Program-made: the position numbers and the translations under genes
Shown here: positions 6,611 to 8,523 of the stretch, one piece after another
Numbering within the stretch: the stretch's first letter is position 1
Layout: the number at the start of each line of letters is the position of its first letter
NCBI GenBank assembly: GCA_007120685.1
Contig: SKNG01000410.1
Coordinates: 1 to 8,523, forward strand
Origin: Paracoccaceae bacterium
GTDB lineage: Bacteria; Pseudomonadota; Alphaproteobacteria; Rhodobacterales; Rhodobacteraceae
Reading direction: 5' to 3'
DNA: 8,523 nt
The notes under the pieces: model-generated
Databases searched by the model: none
What the model was told of the DNA's origin: nothing
What the model saw: the letters and a program-made list of their open reading frames with translations, nothing else

Positions 6611-7354
6611 TCACCCGGTCAACCGGGCGCGCAGGTCGGCCAGCGCCCCCTGTCCCAGCCCCACTGTATCGAACCAGCCCGCGATCCCGCCATAGCCCGC
6701 GTCCAGTTCATCCAGCGCGCGGCCGATGTAGCGGGGGTGGGCACTGGTCAGCACCTGTAGCGCCGCCGGGTCCACGGCGCCGCGGAACAGATGCGCGATG
6801 TCGCGGCGGTAGTCGTTGGTCAGCGTGTAGTCCCGCACCACCACGTCGCGCGGCACGCCCAGCGCCAGCAGCACCAGCGCCGCCGCAATGCCGGTGCGGT
6901 CCTTGCCAGAGGTGCAATGCACCAGCAGCGGCAAGTTGTCGTCTTCCAGCAGCAGATCGAAGAAGTGGCGATATTCGCCCTGATGGTCATGGATGAACTT
7001 GCCGTAATGGCGCAGCACCTCGGCCTCGATCTCGGCGGCGCCCAACCGGCCCTCGCCCACGGCTTCCAGCATGGCAAGCGTCCCCTCGGGGATGAAGCCG
7101 ATCGCATGCTGCCGGATGGCATGGCCCGGCGGCAGGCGGTTGGGCTTCTTCCCGGCCTCGCCCGGCAGACGGAAATCGCACAGCGAACGCAGGCCCAGCG
7201 CCTGCAGATGCGCCAGATCGTTGGCGTCCAGTTCAGCCAGCGAATCGGACCGGTAAATCTGCCGCCAGCGCGTCTTCCGCCCGTCCGCCGCCGGATAGCC
7301 GCCCAGATCGCGGAAATTCACCGCCCCGTTGAACGGTATGCGCCTGACGTTCAT
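6611..7354 (-). CDS. Tyrosine/phosphoinositide phosphatase-like protein (Y_phosphatase3 family)
   Basis: This 247-residue protein belongs to the bacterial family that includes Listeria LipA and mycobacterial PtpB, which dephosphorylate phosphotyrosine and often phosphoinositides. The N-terminal family signature NFRDLGGY is at 13-20. The P-loop HCTSGKDRTG is at 146-155, with nucleophile Cys147 and phosphate-binding Arg153 in the CX5R pattern. The Lys-Asp inside the loop is typical of this family rather than of classical PTPs. DYTLTNDYRR (175-184) matches the family helix after the loop. No signal peptide is seen, so unlike secreted LipA/PtpB it is probably cytoplasmic. The start at 7354 was chosen over one ten codons upstream because GGGGGAG lies directly ahead of it. 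It is divergent from the ABC binding-protein gene with a tandem operator between them, so it is likely co-regulated with uptake. A small-molecule phosphate substrate is as plausible as phosphotyrosine. Confidence 0.92.
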   Translation of the reverse strand: MNVRRIPFNGAVNFRDLGGYPAADGRKTRWRQIYRSDSLAELDANDLAHLQALGLRSLCDFRLPGEAGKKPNRLPPGHAIRQHAIGFIPEGTLAMLEAVGEGRLGAAEIEAEVLRHYGKFIHDHQGEYRHFFDLLLEDDNLPLLVHCTSGKDRTGIAAALVLLALGVPRDVVVRDYTLTNDYRRDIAHLFRGAVDPAALQVLTSAHPRYIGRALDELDAGYGGIAGWFDTVGLGQGALADLRARLTG

Positions 7355-7370
7355 CGCTTTCTCCCCCTGG

Positions 7371-7396
7371 ATTGCCGGCCCCATATTGCCGGCCCC
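7371..7396. repeat. Tandem 12-bp direct repeat in the phosphatase leader
   Basis: ATTGCCGGCCCC occurs twice, at 7371-7382 and 7385-7396, with a 14-base period. It lies just ahead of the ribosome binding site of the minus-strand phosphatase gene, where it would read GGGGCCGGCAAT twice in the mRNA leader. It also allows an in-frame start at 7384 (ten codons longer). It may be a simple slippage duplication or a leader element. Confidence 0.7.
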
Positions 7397-7455
7397 TTTG
7401 CACCCGCCGCCTCCAGCTTCCGCACTGACGGCAAGGGTTGCAAGAGTGCGGCAGC

Positions 7456-7482
7456 ATATTGTTATACAATTTTGTTGTGCAA
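7456..7482. promoter_or_regulatory. Tandem operator in the divergent phosphatase/ABC binding-protein promoter region
   Basis: ATTGTTATACAAT at 7458-7470 is a perfect 13-bp inverted repeat with core TTGTTATACAA (7459-7469). A second copy with one mismatch, TTGTTGTGCAA, lies at 7472-7482. The centres (7464 and 7477) are 13 bp apart, the same spacing as at 5577-5600. A possible minus-strand -10 box TATAAC (7461-7466) for the phosphatase gene falls inside the first copy. The second copy ends five bases before the -35 box of the binding-protein promoter. Both directions could thus be controlled from one bound regulator, probably FadR-subfamily GntR. Confidence 0.68.
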
Positions 7483-7487
7483 TGTAG

Positions 7488-7517
7488 TTGACGCAAGGGC
7501 GGCTGCTCTCTTATCGT
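7488..7517 (+). promoter_or_regulatory. Candidate sigma-70-type promoter of the ABC substrate-binding protein gene
   Basis: TTGACG at 7488-7493 matches five of six -35 positions. TATCGT at 7512-7517 is a moderate -10 box (four of six), with an 18-base spacer. It lies just downstream of the tandem operator. Transcription would start near 7524, leaving a leader of about 180 bases. Confidence 0.45.
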
Positions 7518-7702
7518 CTGCCAGCGGGCACGAGGAATCGTAGACAGCCGATGGCTGCAGCGATGCCCGACAAGGGGGTTCGGTACGAGAGGGGAAGCCG
7601 AAACGGCCCGGCGCACCGGCAGGGGCGAGGGGGCCGCGCAGGAAACGGTTCCATCAGGCCGGTCGGCCGAACCGCAGCGTAGCGCATTTCAGGGAGGAAC
7701 GA
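7518..7702 (+). other. Long untranslated leader of the binding-protein gene, no recognised element
   Basis: The phosphatase and binding-protein starts are separated by 348 bases (7355-7702): a 12-bp direct repeat, a tandem operator, a promoter and then this leader. In the leader I see no convincing gene. It has a possible two-tier hairpin, with CGGTT (7646-7650) pairing AACCG (7670-7674) around GGCC (7657-7660) and GGCC (7665-7668). There is also a weaker TTCGG/CCGAA pair at 7579-7602. The first hairpin ends 16 bases before the GGGAGG ribosome binding site (7692-7697). I recognise no riboswitch family. Confidence 0.35.
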
Positions 7703-8523
7703 ATGGCTACCAAGGTGAAAGCACTTGCGGCAGCGGCAGCGGCGCTGTCTCTGACCGTCTCGGCGGGGGCGGCGCTGGCCGATGTCCGCGTTGGCATCGT
7801 GGCGGTGAACTACAACTCGCCCACCATCAACCGCATGGTCGTCACCGCGACCGAGGCGGCACAGGCCCGCGGCTGGACGGTCGAGGATTACGACGGCCGC
7901 GGCGACCAGGTGGCAACCAACAACGCCGCCATGGCCTTCATCGACCGCGGCTTTGACGCGATCATCAACATCGCCTCGCCCAATCCGCAGATGACCGCCG
8001 TGATCAACCGCGCGGCCGAGGCGGGCATCCCCTTCGTTTCCACCTTCTCGGGCCTGGCGCCGGGGATTGTGGCCGACATCGGCTCGAACAACACCGCCGA
8101 CGGGGTGATCGCGGCGACCGAGATGCTGGGCCGGCTGGAAGGTCAGGGCCATGTCGTCAAGTTCAACTGGAACGTGCTGCCGGCACTGCGCGAGCGTGAC
8201 CACGGCTTCCGCGCGGCGGTGGCGGACTTCCCCGACATTCGCGTCACCGAGATCGAGGTGCAGGTGCCCGGGCAGGTGGATGACGCCTTCAACCAGATGA
8301 CCAACCTGCTGCTGGCCAATCCCGATATCGCGGCGGTCTGGACCGGCTGGGACGAACTCGTTGCCCCGGTGGTGCGCGCCATCGAACAGGCCGGGCGGCA
8401 GGACGAGATCTTCGTGGTGTCGATGGACGGCATCCCCGAGGTCTTCGACATGATCCGCACCGGCGGGCCGGCGGCGCTGACCGTGGCCTATGACGTGGAC
8501 CGCATGGGCACCACGGCGGTCGA
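7703..8523 (+). CDS. Sugar-type ABC transporter periplasmic substrate-binding protein, C-terminus cut by window edge
   Basis: The first 273 codons are present; the gene runs off the right edge (family members are usually 310-370 residues). It is a periplasmic binding protein of the type 1 fold, Peripla_BP_4 class. It should capture a sugar, polyol or similar small molecule for an ABC importer, probably encoded just downstream. A clear signal peptide is visible: MATKVK, a hydrophobic Ala/Leu stretch, then ALA before Asp27 as the likely cleavage site. The mature part starts DVRVGIVAVNYNSPTINRM and shows the class pattern of alternating strands and helices, including ARGWTVEDYDGRGDQ (about 56-70), FIDRGFDAIINIASPNPQM (about 79-97) and AAEAGIPFVST (about 105-115). 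The start at 7703 has GGGAGG six bases upstream. Its promoter lies next to an operator shared with the divergent phosphatase, so uptake is likely induced together with the other units. The ligand is unknown. Confidence 0.92.
   Translation, partial: MATKVKALAAAAAALSLTVSAGAALADVRVGIVAVNYNSPTINRMVVTATEAAQARGWTVEDYDGRGDQVATNNAAMAFIDRGFDAIINIASPNPQMTAVINRAAEAGIPFVSTFSGLAPGIVADIGSNNTADGVIAATEMLGRLEGQGHVVKFNWNVLPALRERDHGFRAAVADFPDIRVTEIEVQVPGQVDDAFNQMTNLLLANPDIAAVWTGWDELVAPVVRAIEQAGRQDEIFVVSMDGIPEVFDMIRTGGPAALTVAYDVDRMGTTAV

Noticed and set aside
7488..7682. Small open frame (64 codons) in the leader of the binding-protein gene
   Set aside because: It starts at a TTG that is part of the -35 box, has no ribosome binding site and has shadow composition.
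7511..8203. A 230-codon minus-strand frame over the binding-protein gene
   Set aside because: It is antisense to a protein with a clear signal peptide and fold, and its content is shadow-like.
1..8523. CRISPR arrays, tRNA or rRNA genes, insertion sequences, phage genes
   Set aside because: I saw no spaced repeats, no tRNA-like cloverleaf, no transposase and no terminal inverted repeats. The window is almost entirely metabolic genes with short gaps.

Overview
The window looks like a catabolic gene cluster from a GC-rich alphaproteobacterium, most likely of the Rhodobacterales (Paracoccus/Rhodobacter-like). This placement is inferred from the strong GC bias at third codon positions, the GGAGG-type ribosome binding sites and the protein style; no rRNA or marker gene is present to confirm it. 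AT-rich sequence is almost confined to three short intergenic patches, and all three carry operator-like inverted repeats.

Layout. Minus strand, in order of transcription: an SCP2-class thiolase (5533-4292), overlapped by four bases by an AMP-forming acyl-CoA synthetase (4295-2763). After a 148-base gap with its own operator comes a second unit. It holds a stand-alone phosphohistidine (PEP-synthase 'mobile' domain) protein (2614-1865), an unrecognised 518-residue protein (1828-272) and the first 62 codons of a second acyl-CoA synthetase that runs off the left edge (187-1). Plus strand: a SurE-type phosphatase (5654-6424), divergent from the thiolase. Then a tyrosine-phosphatase-like protein on the minus strand (7354-6611), convergent with surE across a palindromic terminator. 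Finally a sugar-type ABC transporter substrate-binding protein on the plus strand (7703 to the right edge), divergent from the phosphatase.

Regulation. The three promoter regions (about 2716-2742, 5577-5603 and 7456-7482) each contain TTGT-nnn-ACAA inverted repeats. Two of them carry a tandem pair with exactly 13 bp between centres. The pattern fits the published TNGTNNNACNA consensus of FadR/FCD-subfamily GntR repressors. It suggests that all the transcription units here form one regulon under a regulator encoded outside the window.

How the genes may work together (inference). The binding protein captures a small, possibly carbohydrate-like compound. The phosphohistidine protein and its 518-residue partner look like pieces of a split dikinase or phosphotransferase whose ATP-binding part is not in view. 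SurE and the tyrosine-phosphatase homologue could remove phosphate. The acyl-CoA synthetases and thiolase would feed the product into CoA-linked breakdown. The substrate cannot be deduced from this window. The most novel material is the mobile-domain/518-residue pair and its co-regulation with two phosphatases.
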